In this document: positions 21,863 to 33,802 of the stretch, in pieces
How the letters are laid out: each line of letters begins with the position of its first letter
Numbering within the stretch: position 1 is the stretch's first letter
Source: Hypoxylon rubiginosum
Lineage: Eukaryota; Ascomycota; Sordariomycetes; Xylariales; Hypoxylaceae
Assembly: GCA_902806565.1 (NCBI GenBank)
Contig: CADCXA010000025.1
Span: forward strand, 2,232,001-2,296,000
DNA: 64,000 bases
Reading direction: 5' to 3'
Notes under the pieces: generated by a model
Database searches by the model: none
Seen by the model: only the letters and a program-made list of their open reading frames with translations
What the model was told of the DNA's origin: nothing
Translations under genes and position numbers: made by a program

Positions 21863-24081
21863 ACACCGTAATGGAGTGGGAAAGTGGCCCAAAGAAGAAG
21901 AGAGCCAAGGCGAACGCCAAAAGCGAGCGGAGATTTTTTAAACGAACGGAAATAGTAACACGGGAGTGCCCGAAAGTCTAAAACCGTGCCGCGCCCTTTT
22001 TTTTCTCCAGACTTCGATAAGCTTTTGGATCTTTCAACGTCATTTCGGCCCCCCCCTTTATTTCCCTTAAACCCAGACCATTGCGTCGGGCTTTGGGAAG
22101 TTTGGGGGCCTGGAAAGGGGGTGGGTTTCGCCATGTGTGCCATGTGGTAATACATGTGGTAACACGTAAGGCTCAGTCTCTCTGCAGCTAGCCAGCCTGC
22201 CTACCTTACTACCATCGCTACCTGCATTAAAACAACGAAAAACAACCTGACTTAAAGCGCTTTGGGGGCGATGCTTGCTGCAACAACTCTTCCCACATGC
22301 CGAGCGCCGACTTCTTGTCGAAGATCGAGTCTGCAGCCGCGCGGGGTCATTGCGCTGTCTACCTGCAGCTCGGTACCTCTACATCTATACTCCTCCCCCC
22401 CTTCTCTACTCTACTCTAGATATGTGGCACAATGCAAGACGCAGGCTGGTGGCGTAGCCGTCATGGAAAAGACCGTTCCATGACGCGTTACTCCGGCGCA
22501 GTAGCCGCACGAGACGCCCACGGGGGAGAAAATCTAATATAAATAACGTTAGAAGTATACACGAGCTGTTACACGACTCACCGCCCATTCCAAGACCTCC
22601 AACTACTACATACACATACCCAGCCGCCGTCGTATGTCAGGTATGTGTTACCAGCGTAACAAATAGATGTTCGTTCCTCGAACGGACAGACGGACGCCGG
22701 TCGGGCAGGAAGGACACCGTATCGTCTGGATACCTACCTCATGCCTCCTACCATCATGTAATCCATCTATCATGATATGTCCGGCTCCCCCAGCCTTACT
22801 TACCGAAAGGAACGCTGACGGGTCACATTCTATATGGGGCAATGGATCGTATTGTTTTTTTATTGTCATTGACAGCTGAACAAACACTAGTCAAAGTCCT
22901 ACAGCCAAGCTGCTGGGATTCAATTATATGTAGGTATGTATGTATGTACGAGGCAGGCCTTTCAGCAGCCGGCCCAAGTCCTACCGCCCAAGAGGTAGTA
23001 AATACACGTTTCAGACTACCGGGTTTCGCGAGCGTAGGACAGGCATGGGGGGAGGGGACACGACAGCCCTACTGTTTCGTCTTCTCGACGGTGACGTCGT
23101 AAAGTTGATAAGGGGCCCGGCTGCATACATGAAGATCCTCGCGTGCGATCCCGACGTGGTGGGTGGGTGGGCAGCTAAGGAACTACTTTGTTTTCTCATA
23201 GCCCCCAAACCTTCCCAGCTTCCTACCGCGACCACTACCACCTCGTCTCGCTAGCGACACACATGCGTAGGAGGTATGCGATAAGAATTCCTACAGATCT
23301 AGGTTCGTAAGGCGTGTATACATGTGTTGGTTAGCAGATTCGGCGTTAACAGGCAAGATACCTCCTAGCAGTTAGTCAGTCAGCTAACTAACATCTGACA
23401 ACTTAACTACCATAGCTTTTGGCGAACTTTCTCGCTTCTGAAATGCCATTTGCCACCAACGTATGTAAATAGAACTGCCGACTCCAAAAGTGTAGCCAAA
23501 TCGCGACATAGGGTGGCATCGCATCAAGAACAAAAAAACCCCTAGCAAAGTCCTTGCTTACAGGATCTAACTCCAAGTCGAAAAGCCGAGAGCGCGAACA
23601 TCGCTTGCATTTTCAGCTGGCCGCTGACTTATTACCTATTGCTAGGAGAATGAGGGGATTGATGAGTAGAATCCCAAAGTTGTGATCCTTTCGAGCTGCT
23701 TATTCGAGCTAGCAGTTTATGTAGTGTCTGTAGGAATCCTATTGTAATGCGTAAGACGCAATATTCGGGGTATCTCAATTTCCCTTCCGGGAATCTCGGG
23801 GATTCGCTATGACTCCCAGAACCATATTCCCAGCAATCCAAATCAAGCAATGACCCTGTCCAATATGTGCATATCTGTAAAGACGACAGTGAGCAGGAGA
23901 GTAGCGATAGTATTTGTCGTCCTGCTTGCTCCACCTACATCAAGACATCTGAAGCTTGTATGTAGGTAGGTATGTGCACAACCCATGGTATATTTTCCCC
24001 TTTAACGCCGTGTTCCTCCTTAGAGGATTTCCCTTCTCCCGTAAGACCTTAACCCCCCCCCACCCCACCCCTACTCCCCCT
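21863..24081. other. Gene-poor stretch, 2.2 kb, downstream of the alcohol oxidase
   Basis: There is no supportable gene. Overlapping frames on both strands at 22262-23254 change frame repeatedly and have no domain signature. A GTAT microsatellite lies at 22932-22949, and a C-rich tract (mostly C with A/T) at 24051-24080 immediately precedes the alcohol oxidase stop codon. Confidence 0.5.
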
Positions 24082-26793
24082 TCACAGCGTAGGACGCGAC
24101 CGGGCCTTCTTCAAGTCCCGGGACACGCCCCTGGCGACCCAGTCGGCGATGGCCATGTTGGTGATCATCGGGTTGACGCCGCTCGCCGAGGGGAACACGC
24201 TCGCGTCGGCCACGTACAGGTCCCGGGCCTCCCAGGCGGCGCCGTCGGGCCCCACAACGCCGCGCGCCGCGCTCGCGCCCATGCGGCACGTGCCCATCTG
24301 GTGCGCCGACGTGAACGTCGTCCCGGGAAAGCTGACGCCGGCGCGCTCGAGAGTCCGGAGCCAGGCCGCGAAGTCCGGGTCGTTGATGCCCTGGTCGATG
24401 TTATCGTCCTCGCTCTCGTTCCCGCTCGAGCCTGAGCTGGCCTCCGAGTCCGAGTCCGAGTCCGCGGTAGGGTCGGCTACCGGCCTGGACTGGCGGCGGC
24501 GGCGGCGGCGCACGAACGACGGCACGCTCTGGACGAACGGCCAGATCTCGGCGGCGCCCTCGATGTAGCACAGCTTGGCGAGGGCGATGAGACCCGCGAG
24601 GATGTGCTTGCGGTCGAAGGCCGACGGCGTGTAGTCGATGACGGGGCGGCCGGTGTCCGGGTCCGGATACACGCGGCCCGAGTCGCGGTCGCGGGATATG
24701 GCGATGAAGTTGTCCATCTGCCGGCAGCGGAGCGCGTCGAGCTTCCATTGTAAAGCGTTCCGCCATGGATGCTCGTAGAGAAACATGTAGGGCTAGATAC
24801 AATGCGTTCAAAATTAGTATGAGTAGACAGGAGCTAGTTTGGAAAGGGAGGGTATCTTACAACCATACTACTCGGCTCGAGTTTGACGCCGTGTCCTTTG
24901 CCATCGAGGTTTTCGAACGTCGTGCAGACACTCGTTAAGATGCCCCCTGTATACGTTGTAAATATTGTATTCCTCTCGAGTGAATTAGATTAAACTCACC
25001 TTCCCAACCTTTGATGTCTTCATCAAAGGAGGCGTTCATTTGACCAACGGGATGCAAGTGAAGGTTCTTGCCAATATGTGGGTTCTAGTAGCTTGTCAGT
25101 CAAGCCAACCCCTGACACGAGACACATAATGGTCTTAATAAGATCTTACCTTCAGTCCGCTTCTCATTAAAAGGAGAGGGCTGTGAAGCGTACCACACGC
25201 TACAATCACCTTCTTCGCTTTCACTCGAACCTGTCTTGTAACTCTCCCGGACTCAGGCGTGTGGACATTTCCGTCTTTATCGCGGGATATCCACGTTCCC
25301 AACACTCCAACGGCTTGCTTCGATCCGTTCTTCTTATCGAAGAGCACCTCAGAAGCTTCGAACCCTTCTATGAACTTTGCGCCCGCATTAGCAGCAGCGG
25401 GAAGCCAGCTTACTGTCGGGCCTTGCTTCTCGCTAGAGGAGCATCCTAGGGTGCAGTTGCCGCAGTAGTGTTCGGCGCCTCCGGTGTTTTGGGGACACGG
25501 CTTCGCAGACCATCCTAACTTTTTCGAGCCGTTGAGAATGACATTCGCCCTGTGATTATGGCGAATATTGGCGTCGCTCACACCCACTGCGTCCACGAAG
25601 TTAGCGGAGAAGGGCAAAGCAGCCAGGCAAGCTTCCGATGCCGGAACATCGCAAATCAAACCCGTATTAAAATCAGGCGAATCAGAAAGCAACTCACTGA
25701 AATCACACACACGATCCAGGCAGTGCTGGAATTCCTGCGTGGTGAAGAAACCCAGCCCCTGATCCGCCCATTCCTGGCGGACGAACCCCTGGGGTTGGAG
25801 GCTCACACTCCAGTTTATGCTCCCGCCCCCTCCCCAGCAGCTGCCGGCGACGATCGTCACGGACCCGTCCGCGCTCTGGACCATGCCGTTTCCCTCGTAG
25901 AGGAACTCGTTGGCGGCCTCGGTGGCCATCGGCAGCCGCGAGGTCGGGAAGTAGTAGCCCTTGTCGACGACGACGACCCCGTGGCCGGCCTCGGCGAGCA
26001 CCTTGGCGCACACGGCGCCGCCGCAGCCCGAGCCGACGACGACGACGTCCGTCTCGACCGTCTCGACCTCGCGCCCCGCCTCGAACTGCAGGAAGTCGAA
26101 CCGGAACGACGGCCCCGGCCGGTAGTCGTCGGGCGCCTCCTTGTAGCCGATGAGCTCCATGAACAGGGGGTCCGTCTGCGCAAAGGAGACCTTGGCCATC
26201 TTCAGGATCGACTTGCCGATGATGGGCCAGACGGTCAGCCAGGACTGGTTCCAGGACTGGATGATTGCTTCTCTGACGTGAACTGGCTGTTCTTGTATGG
26301 GCGTGTAGTAGCCCGTCCCAGCTAAGCTACCAACCCGAGTACTTTTTAAAAAATCTCATTAGCTACCTGCGTTAAGCTTCATATGCAGCAAGTGAGGCGA
26401 TGGTGCATTTCTATCTTACGCTATTATGCTCAAAACGGCCCCGAGCTGCTTCCGAGTACCATCCGGCACGCGCTGGATGGTCCTCTTGATCAGCCGCATG
26501 AATCGGGGGTTGTCCAGCGGGCGGGCTTCCAGATACTGCCGAAACTTGTCACAGTCCGGGGGTTGCTTCATCAGCCTCTTAGTCCGCTCGTACGCCTCCA
26601 CGTACTGCGACTGGGAGATCCGTAGCTGGCTCTTCTCCTGGTCTTCCGCTTCCGACCCGACCACGATGGACGGGATGACGGCGTCAATCAGCGCAAGGAG
26701 GACTTGCCATTGCGTCTCCGAGAGATACGTGTCGGGTTTAAGCTCGGGGAGCTGGGTGGGGATAGGGGCTGCGAGGTGGCGAATGACACTCAT
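24082..26793 (-). CDS. Long-chain fatty alcohol oxidase (GMC-type FAD flavoprotein)
   Basis: Predicted to oxidise long-chain alcohols to aldehydes with O2 (FAO family; omega-oxidation of alkanes and fatty acids), probably membrane-associated. Five exons: 26420-26793, 25150-26341, 25000-25084, 24861-24946 and 24082-24792. They give 815 aa, with all phases agreeing. The helical N-terminus of FAO proteins is present (LSETQWQVLLALIDAVIPSI). The FAD dinucleotide motif VVVGSGCGGAVCAKVL is at about 225-240, and SCWGGGGSINWS follows. The C-terminal GMC signature has HQMGTCRMG (His733) and SGVNPMITNMA (Asn776), the expected catalytic pair. An unusual Arg6 run and Asp/Ser/Glu-rich stretch (about 674-710) interrupts the C-terminal domain just before it. 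Intron 1 ends in AAG, because the upstream CAG would give an immediate stop. The gene is divergent to the ELO elongase at 29.6 kb. Confidence 0.92.
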
Positions 26794-29640
26794 GATGGTC
26801 GAGGGAGGCTATAATGGCTCACCACTCTTTTTAAAAAGGGGGCTTCTTTGTTAATGATATATAAAAAATTGTATACAGGTAGACATGAATCACGCCTCTT
26901 TCGTATTGGCATCTCAAGTTCTCTCGCCCCTATAGAGAAACCTGACGAGAGAACACGTCGTGTAGTTATCATCAACTTAGCCCGTGCCCGTGCCCGCCTC
27001 GGCTCGTCGCGTCAGCTAGCTATAGGGGTAGGATAGCGTCGTTGGAGACGATCCATCCTCACAGCCACACAACCCACCTCGTCTCTACAGAGCCTTGCTA
27101 CACCTTGATTCCTGGTTGGCTACGACGGGCTAAGGGGGGGTAGACATCATGTACGGGTAAGGAGGCGCTGAGGGGAGAGGAAGCTAGCCCATTCAGCTCT
27201 ACCTAGAGTAAGCGATGTAACTGCGGGGTAGGTAAGAAAGGCAGTTCTGACGCGGCTGTTTGCGAATAAGGCGATTTAATCATGCTATTTATTAGGTAGG
27301 GCCGTAATCTGTAGAGAGTACAGTTATGCGCAGATATATGTGTGATACTGATATATAGGCCTGGTTTGGAGAAAGTATCATAAACGTCATGTCATGTCGT
27401 ATTCTGGGCTTGGGCTGTGGAGGAACTTGGATAAATTCAAGTTATTACATTGCGATCACCTTATTACCTACATACTTGTAGCTATAAGTTGATTGAGAAT
27501 GCTGCTATGCCGTAATTTGTATGCAATCGGTCATGTAGCTTGCTCGGTTCTGCTCGGTTTAAAAATAAAAGACCTAATAATAATATAATTATGTGCTTAT
27601 CCCTATGTATGTCTTATTAGCAATATTAGGAGCTTTAAACAGTGAAAGCGCAATTCACATACCTATATCAAAATGTATTATACTGTTACAATGTAGGTTA
27701 ACCAGACATACACCTAGGTAAAAAGACATGATAAATTTCTCTCAGTGTTCGGTGTATTAAGGGGTTAGGGGTAGACCAAGTCTCGACGCTTATCTTGACC
27801 TGCCTATCCTGCTATCTTAAGGGTCTTGCATGTGATAGCTTAAGCTCCAACTCCACTCCGCTAGGCCTGGTCCCCTAAAAAAAGGAAAAAAGGAAAAAAG
27901 AAAAACGTTGGCAAAAACACAACGCGGGGCTGAATGAGGGGAAAAAACAGAAACATCTTTTTGTTGGGAAATCGATCTAGGATCCTCGAGGATCCTTGAT
28001 GCCTGATCCGCCCCTTGCTGGTATCGCCAGACACCAGACTAGTTTCGGTCCATTCGCCTCTTCATAGAGCGACCTCGATCTTCCATGTATTTTGGAGCTA
28101 GTCGCAACGCGCTGACAGGTTTGGGACAGGATCCCACCACTCCTTTGTCCAAAAGAGCAAAATCTCACTCATACGGAGAGCTGCTTACTGTTACGCCCAG
28201 TGGTGAAAAGAGTATAATAGATGGTGCCCATCAGCGTCAGGGCCGGTTCCAGTTAACAGATAACTTTGACTTTCTCCGCTGAGACATTCGAGCCGGTGCG
28301 AACATGTTCAATTCGCAAAATGCCCATGTCTCATTGCCTAGTCAGACAGATCTACACGACCGATGACCCGAACCACCGCGCTGGGTGAGAATGCCCCAAA
28401 CATGTCTTCTGTGTGGACATTTTGAGTTCGGTGCCCTGGCGTTAGGTTTGATCTTCTTACTGGGGCCGCCTTGCCTTGGGGATACCAAGTGATTAGGGTT
28501 GCATCTTGTCGCTCCTAGTCATCGGCAGCAAGGCCGCTTTTCGGAAATCTGCTCGCCCTTGAAGATGTTTGCCGGATATCCACCATGACAGACATATCTA
28601 CATGAAAAACCTCCTCGGCATCTCTATACGGAGCACATGTCATACTCTGTCATGCCATACCATGCTATCTCGTGGAAGAGAAAGAGAGACAGACAGAGTC
28701 CCTCCTCAGTGGAAAGACGTTATTTGATGCTCGGTGCAACGCGGAATGCGATGCCATGAACGCCGGTGCTTGCCGGATAACTGGATATAGTTCCAGAGTT
28801 TTGTCGGTTTGTGGGTGGTAAGACGCTGTCTCAGTTGACACCTTACAGGAAACTTGCTCTCGCTTTCACCGACAAAATGGACAAAGGGAGAAATCGGATT
28901 GTCCCAGAACTTCCACAACTTCCACGGCTTCCACGACCGAGAGACGTTCGCACATGAATGACTGGATACGTACGTAATAGGCGCTACAACGCTACAACCT
29001 TGAGTTCGACGCAACCCCAACTCCGAATTCAGCGTTTCATACCCGATTCGGCGGAGCCGCGATGGACCGACCAATAGAGGAAAAGCGGTCTGGGACCCAT
29101 TTTCGATTTCTTCAACTGTTGAGCTCTGTGACACTTGGAATGTGGCACTTACAGCGGAAAGCTTGGAAGCATCTGTGTGATCACGCAGCCGTTGCTCGCC
29201 TATCACTGGCCCCCAAGTCCCAAACCCGGCTTTAGCGGAACCAGGGGTTACCTCATGCCGCGGTCCAGCCCTGCAGATGCCAGGCACCGCATAACCAGGC
29301 CTATCCCTATTAATTCTTTTTTTCCCATCGTTTTCGAGAGGCGGCAATTTCTATATGATGACTTTAAGGTGACGAAGTCGTCTCTTTTTGCTATTATATT
29401 CTCCTCGCCTCGAATGTTTATTAAGTATCGATAACGCTCAACTATTCCAGCTTCGTCAATGCCTTTGTAGAAATCCACCTCACCCTTGCTGTTTATTGTA
29501 GATCATAGCAGATCCGGTGCTTATATCACAACCAGTCGCGTGCGTAGCTCCCTCTCGCCTCCCCTCGATATTCACAACTTCAAGTTCAGGCGAAGAATCA
29601 AGTCTTGACTAACTATTGGTATAGGATATTCACAGTAACT
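26794..29640. other. Intergenic 2.8 kb between divergent FAO and ELO genes
   Basis: This would hold the promoters of both genes. The first 130 bases beyond 26793 contain T/A-rich runs. An 18-bp perfect palindrome is centred on CTCGAG at 27979-27996. A 213-codon minus-strand frame (28706-29347) looks spurious. No other gene is visible. Confidence 0.5.
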
Positions 29641-31187
29641 ATGGCTTCACCTATTGTCTTCCTCTCGCCTCCTGCAGCCACCCTTTTCCGGTTTCCACCG
29701 CTCCCGGAACCGCAAACGATCCCTCCGCCACACTTCGACTTGCCCTTCACCATACCAGACAGTTTATACGTTAGCGCATTGGATGCCAAAGTCCCAATTA
29801 CGATAGCTGCGGTATACGCGGTTACTGCTAAGGCACTCAACCTATACAACAAATCCACCGGCAAGAAACCGTGGGCCATTAGCAAGACCAAGGCATTCAA
29901 CGCCTTCGTCATCTTACACAATGTCTTCCTTGCCGTATACTCTGCGTGGACCTGGGTAGGCATGCTCAATGGCTTGCGGAGCTCGGTTCTAAGCCCCGCC
30001 GGACCCAATGGCTGGGCCGGTACAGTCGACAGCCTCTGCAGGTTCCACGGCCCCGCTGGTTTCGGGAATGCGCTGAGCTATAATGAGAACCAGGGAGCCT
30101 GGGAGTCTATGTCGGGGACTACTCACTTGACAGCCGAAGGTTCTCCTAGCCGGGCTTCCCCCGGGCGTCTCTGGAACGAGGGTCTCGCGTTCTATGGCTG
30201 GCTCTTCTACATCAGCAAGTTCTACGAGGTGGTTGATACACTCATCATTCTCGCAAAGGGCAAGTACAGCTCGACCCTTCAGACTTATCACCATGCAGGT
30301 GCTATGATGGCTATGTGGGCTGGTATGCGTTATATGGCAACACCTATCTGGATCTTTGTTTTCTTTAACTCGGCGATCCATGCTCTTATGGTAAGTCTAG
30401 TTATGAGGTGTATACCGAAGTACTGAGACAGCTGCTAACCCTGAGTTAGTATACCTACTTCACCGTGACCGCATTTAACATCCGCGTTCCTACAATCATC
30501 AAACGTACACTCACGTCGCTACAAATCTCCCAGTTCGTCATCGGTGCCTCTTGTGCCATGATCCACTCCTTCATTTCATACCTCGTTCCGGTCGAGGTCA
30601 AGACCAACCTTGCCAATGCTGCCGCCGCCGCCGCATCAAGTATCGCTGCTACTGCCACAGACGCCCCGAGTGGTTTTCTGGATGGTTTTAAGCAGACACT
30701 ATTTGGTGCAGCTGAGGCCGCAGGCGCAGCAGCCGTTGTGTCGTCACCAGCCGATTCATCTCACGAAGCTGCCAGCTATGTAACGCAGTATCAGAAGGTC
30801 GATTGTATTACGACGACTGGCGCCACCTTTGCTATCTGGCTCAACGTTGTCTACCTGTTGCCGCTAACGTACCTATTCGTGTCATTCTTCATTTCAAGCT
30901 ATCTCCGACGTAGTAAGGCCGAAGGGGTACGTGCTAAGAGCAACCCAGACCGACGTAGGAGCAATGTTATTCTGGCAGAGAAGGCTAGTTGGGATGCGGC
31001 AAAGGGTATCGAACGCGAGGTGTACGGCAAGAACAACGAAGGCGCAGTCGTTGAGGACAGCGACTCGTCCAGCGGCAGTGTCAGTGGCAACGACATGCTT
31101 CATCCATCGTCGGCTGCCAAAGTGAATGGAGTCAAGCCAAAGGCCAACGGCAAAGCGAATGGCAAGGCAAATGGCAAGAAGCATTAA
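29641..31187 (+). CDS. ELO-family very-long-chain fatty acid elongase (3-ketoacyl-CoA synthase)
   Basis: This membrane enzyme of the ER would condense acyl-CoA with malonyl-CoA. Exons are 29641-30390 and 30450-31187; the intron has GTAAGT, GCTAAC and TTAG. The protein is 495 aa, longer than yeast ELO proteins. Family motifs are in order: KFYEVVDTLIIL (193-204), LQTYHH (213-218) and N..IHALMYTYF (243-254). The first His of the usual HxxHH box is Gln214. About 55 Ala/Ser-rich residues (302-356) are inserted between the late membrane helices. The tail is hydrophilic, with an acidic Ser patch (452-465) and NGKA tandem repeats, ending in GKKH, which resembles but does not match a dilysine ER-retrieval signal. 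Two frames overlapping the exons are shadows. The function is family-based; chain-length preference cannot be read. Confidence 0.92.
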
Positions 31188-32347
31188 ATATTCGCTGGAC
31201 CCAACACAGTCACCAGCTACCTCCGATAGTATAAGTGCTGCTACAAAGCACTTACGACGGAAACAGACTTACGCGCACTAATATAGATGCAGCGATTCAG
31301 CTGCGAATGATACCTAACACTATAACGCCGGCGCTATATTAGTCAAATCATCATCGGCTATGGAGTTCAAGGAGAGGGGAAAATGGGAAACAGGAGGCAG
31401 CATTTTGCATGAGGGAGCTCCGCGACAATTATGAGACGAATGCCATAATGAAGCGTAACTCGAGGCGGTAATAAGGTCATCCAGATCCGGTGTACATATT
31501 CGCGTTAGCAAGCTGTATAGACTTACCCAGTAGTTTAGAAAACATTGCGTAATGATTAAATGTATTTAGAACCCCTATTTGATTCATCATCAGTGGTTAC
31601 TTGCAGCTAATCACGCTCTAGGATAAGGGCCAGCCTTGCCTTTAAGCTCGTTGGAGTCACAACTCAGATGTATAATAGTGAATTATCTGTGTCGTTGAAA
31701 CAACGACGATTGCATTGTGTTGTGATCATTGGTGTAGCTACCTAAATGCCCTTTTGAGTAGCAGACAACCGGAGAACGCCATGGGTATCGTATCATTACC
31801 TCCTCGAAGAAAGAAAGAAAAAGGCCAGGCTCTCTGCATTAGACAACATTCCATTCCTTGCTCAACACCGCGACCGCCGCCAGCATTACTGTCTCCTCAA
31901 AAGAGGTACAGACCAACATGAGTCTTCCTGCCTTCAACATGACCATGGGTATCATTAGTTCATTTCCTCAAAAGTTCAAAGAAAAAGAAAAGGAGAGATA
32001 ATCTCCTCCTGTGCATCAACGACAATCCTCCTTCCTTGTTCAGCCCTGAGACATCTATCGATATTACCGTCACCTCGGAGAGGGACACACCATCCACCAA
32101 TTCTCTTTGTATACTGGACAGAACCAAGGGGTATAGTCGTTGTTTTCGTCAAAAGTGCAAACCCAAACTGAAACTCTTCCTGCGCATCAATAGGCAAACG
32201 TTCTTTCTCTCCTTACTCTCAGCTCTAGGACCAGAAGTTCGTCGCAAGTGCCATGTGTTTCTGTTCTCGTCTTATCATATGTTCGTACACGGATAAGAAC
32301 ACAGAGATGCAAGAGCGTAAAGGACGGATACGCATCTGGTTCAGGCT
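31188..32347. other. Intergenic 1.2 kb, convergent gene ends
   Basis: This is the 3' flanks of the ELO gene (+) and of the minus-strand gene ending at 32348. A short imperfect repetition is visible: blocks around 31790-31925 and 31945-32100 share GGGTATCRT, AAGAAAAAG and TCAACRNCR-type motifs. No gene. Confidence 0.45.
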
Positions 32348-33802
32348 TCAGCGACGGACACGCTTCGAGAGGGGCTCGGCTTCCGAATCGGTTTCAGAGT
32401 CAACCACGATGTAAGCACGCCGACGACGACGGAGACGATGGGATTGCGGGCGGGGGACGCCCTGGTCGGAGTCGGAGTCTGAGTCGACGGCATTGTTGCC
32501 TACAGTCGTAGCGCTGGGGCCGGCAACTCTTTGGGCTTCCTCCCAGAAGCCCGTCTGACGAGACCGGGTTCGAGCAGCGGGCCCATTACCAAGAGCGACG
32601 AGAGATTCCTGTAGTGACGTCTCTGCGAGAGGTGTGTTTCTCTTGTGCGACTTCTTCGTCGCAGCAGAGGACTTGGCGACCTTGGCCTTGGCCTTGCTAG
32701 CCTTGGCTTCAGCGTTGGTGTTGCTAGCAGCAGCCTCAGTCTCGGTCGCAATTTTGGCCTTTCCTTTACGCATGACGCCGGAGATCGGTCCCCCCAAGTT
32801 TTCGATGGCTACGGCAGTGAGGTTGTCATTCGTGGGAACGTTGGCATCCTTCAGGCGCAAGTATCTAAGGGTCTTCGAGTGCGCAGTATATTGGATGCGA
32901 AACAATGTCTCGGCGACGAAGAGAGCTATCGCCTCGTCGGCAGGCATGTCGGTATTGCGACGGGCTGCCTCCCAGTTCCAGAAGCAGAAGAAGTTGTAGG
33001 CCCTCCACAGAGACTGGTAGACAATCATGCCATCCCTCGGGTCGAGCGGGATGGGCTTCACCCAGATCTGGTCTCCGGCTTTGCCTGTTTCGATAGACAC
33101 GCTGAGTTTGGCGATGATCGTGTCCTTGGCGAACTGGTTGACTATGATATTTCATTACGTTAGTTATCATCATTCTCTTTTTAGTGTAAGTAAATCATGG
33201 GCTATGAAGTCCTATGCTATGTGTATTGAGTTGGTAGGCGAAGATAGTAATGAAAGGGGGGGTCAAATAGGATCTAGCCATACCCATGCACCAAAGGATG
33301 ACAGGTTTGTTTTGGTTTTTTGCCTGGGGGAGGGGGATCAATTTCATTATTAAGAACGATTATACTTACTCGGCTTGCCGTCTTCCTGGAGACTCTTGGG
33401 CGCAGGGACGGCCCAGATGGGCAGACCCTTGAAGCCTTCCAACCGAAGGCCCATGTTCTCGATCGTGAATAAAGCATCCCAATCCTCTTGGTGTGAAATA
33501 CGGAAGAAAGGCCAGATTCTGTCGACCTTCTCTTTGAGCGATAAGGTCTGTTCTTGGGGGGTGGCAGTACCGTCGTCATGGGGAGGACCGTCCTCGATGG
33601 TGGATGCGGACGATCTACTTTACGTTAGTATCTTGTCAGTGAAGAAGGATATAAATAAAAAAGCCCAAGTAAGGTAGAGGGGCGACGGGGTTCCCAATAG
33701 CGTCGAGTAGGTAGAAAGGAAAATAAGAGGTAAGAAGGTAGGGTAAAAATAGGGGAAAGGAGATATAATAGATGATACAACTTACGGGCAGGGCGAGGCC
33801 AT
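32348..33802 (-). CDS. Hypothetical, probably nuclear protein, 351 aa
   Basis: I do not recognise the family. Three exons are inferred: a 17-nt first exon 33786-33802 (MASPC), 33370-33614 and 32348-33141. Introns are 171 and 228 nt with GTAAGT donors, and all phases agree. The N-terminal half (about 25-190) looks folded and is rich in Trp/Phe: DRIWPFFRISHQEDWDALF, GLPIWAVPAP, WRAYNFFCFWNWEAARR. The middle is Ala/Lys-rich and low complexity (ASKAKAKVAKSSAATKKSHK). The C-terminus has an acidic DSDSDSDQG patch, a basic RLRRRRRAY and a final SKRVRR, which together suggest nuclear localisation. Its 5' end faces a 4.9-kb gene-poor region. The short first exon is the least certain part. Confidence 0.7.

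Noticed and set aside
28706..29347. 213-codon minus-strand ORF
   Set aside because: No domain, odd composition with a short WKPWKLWKFW repetition caused by a TTCCACRRC DNA repeat, and no supporting splice signals.
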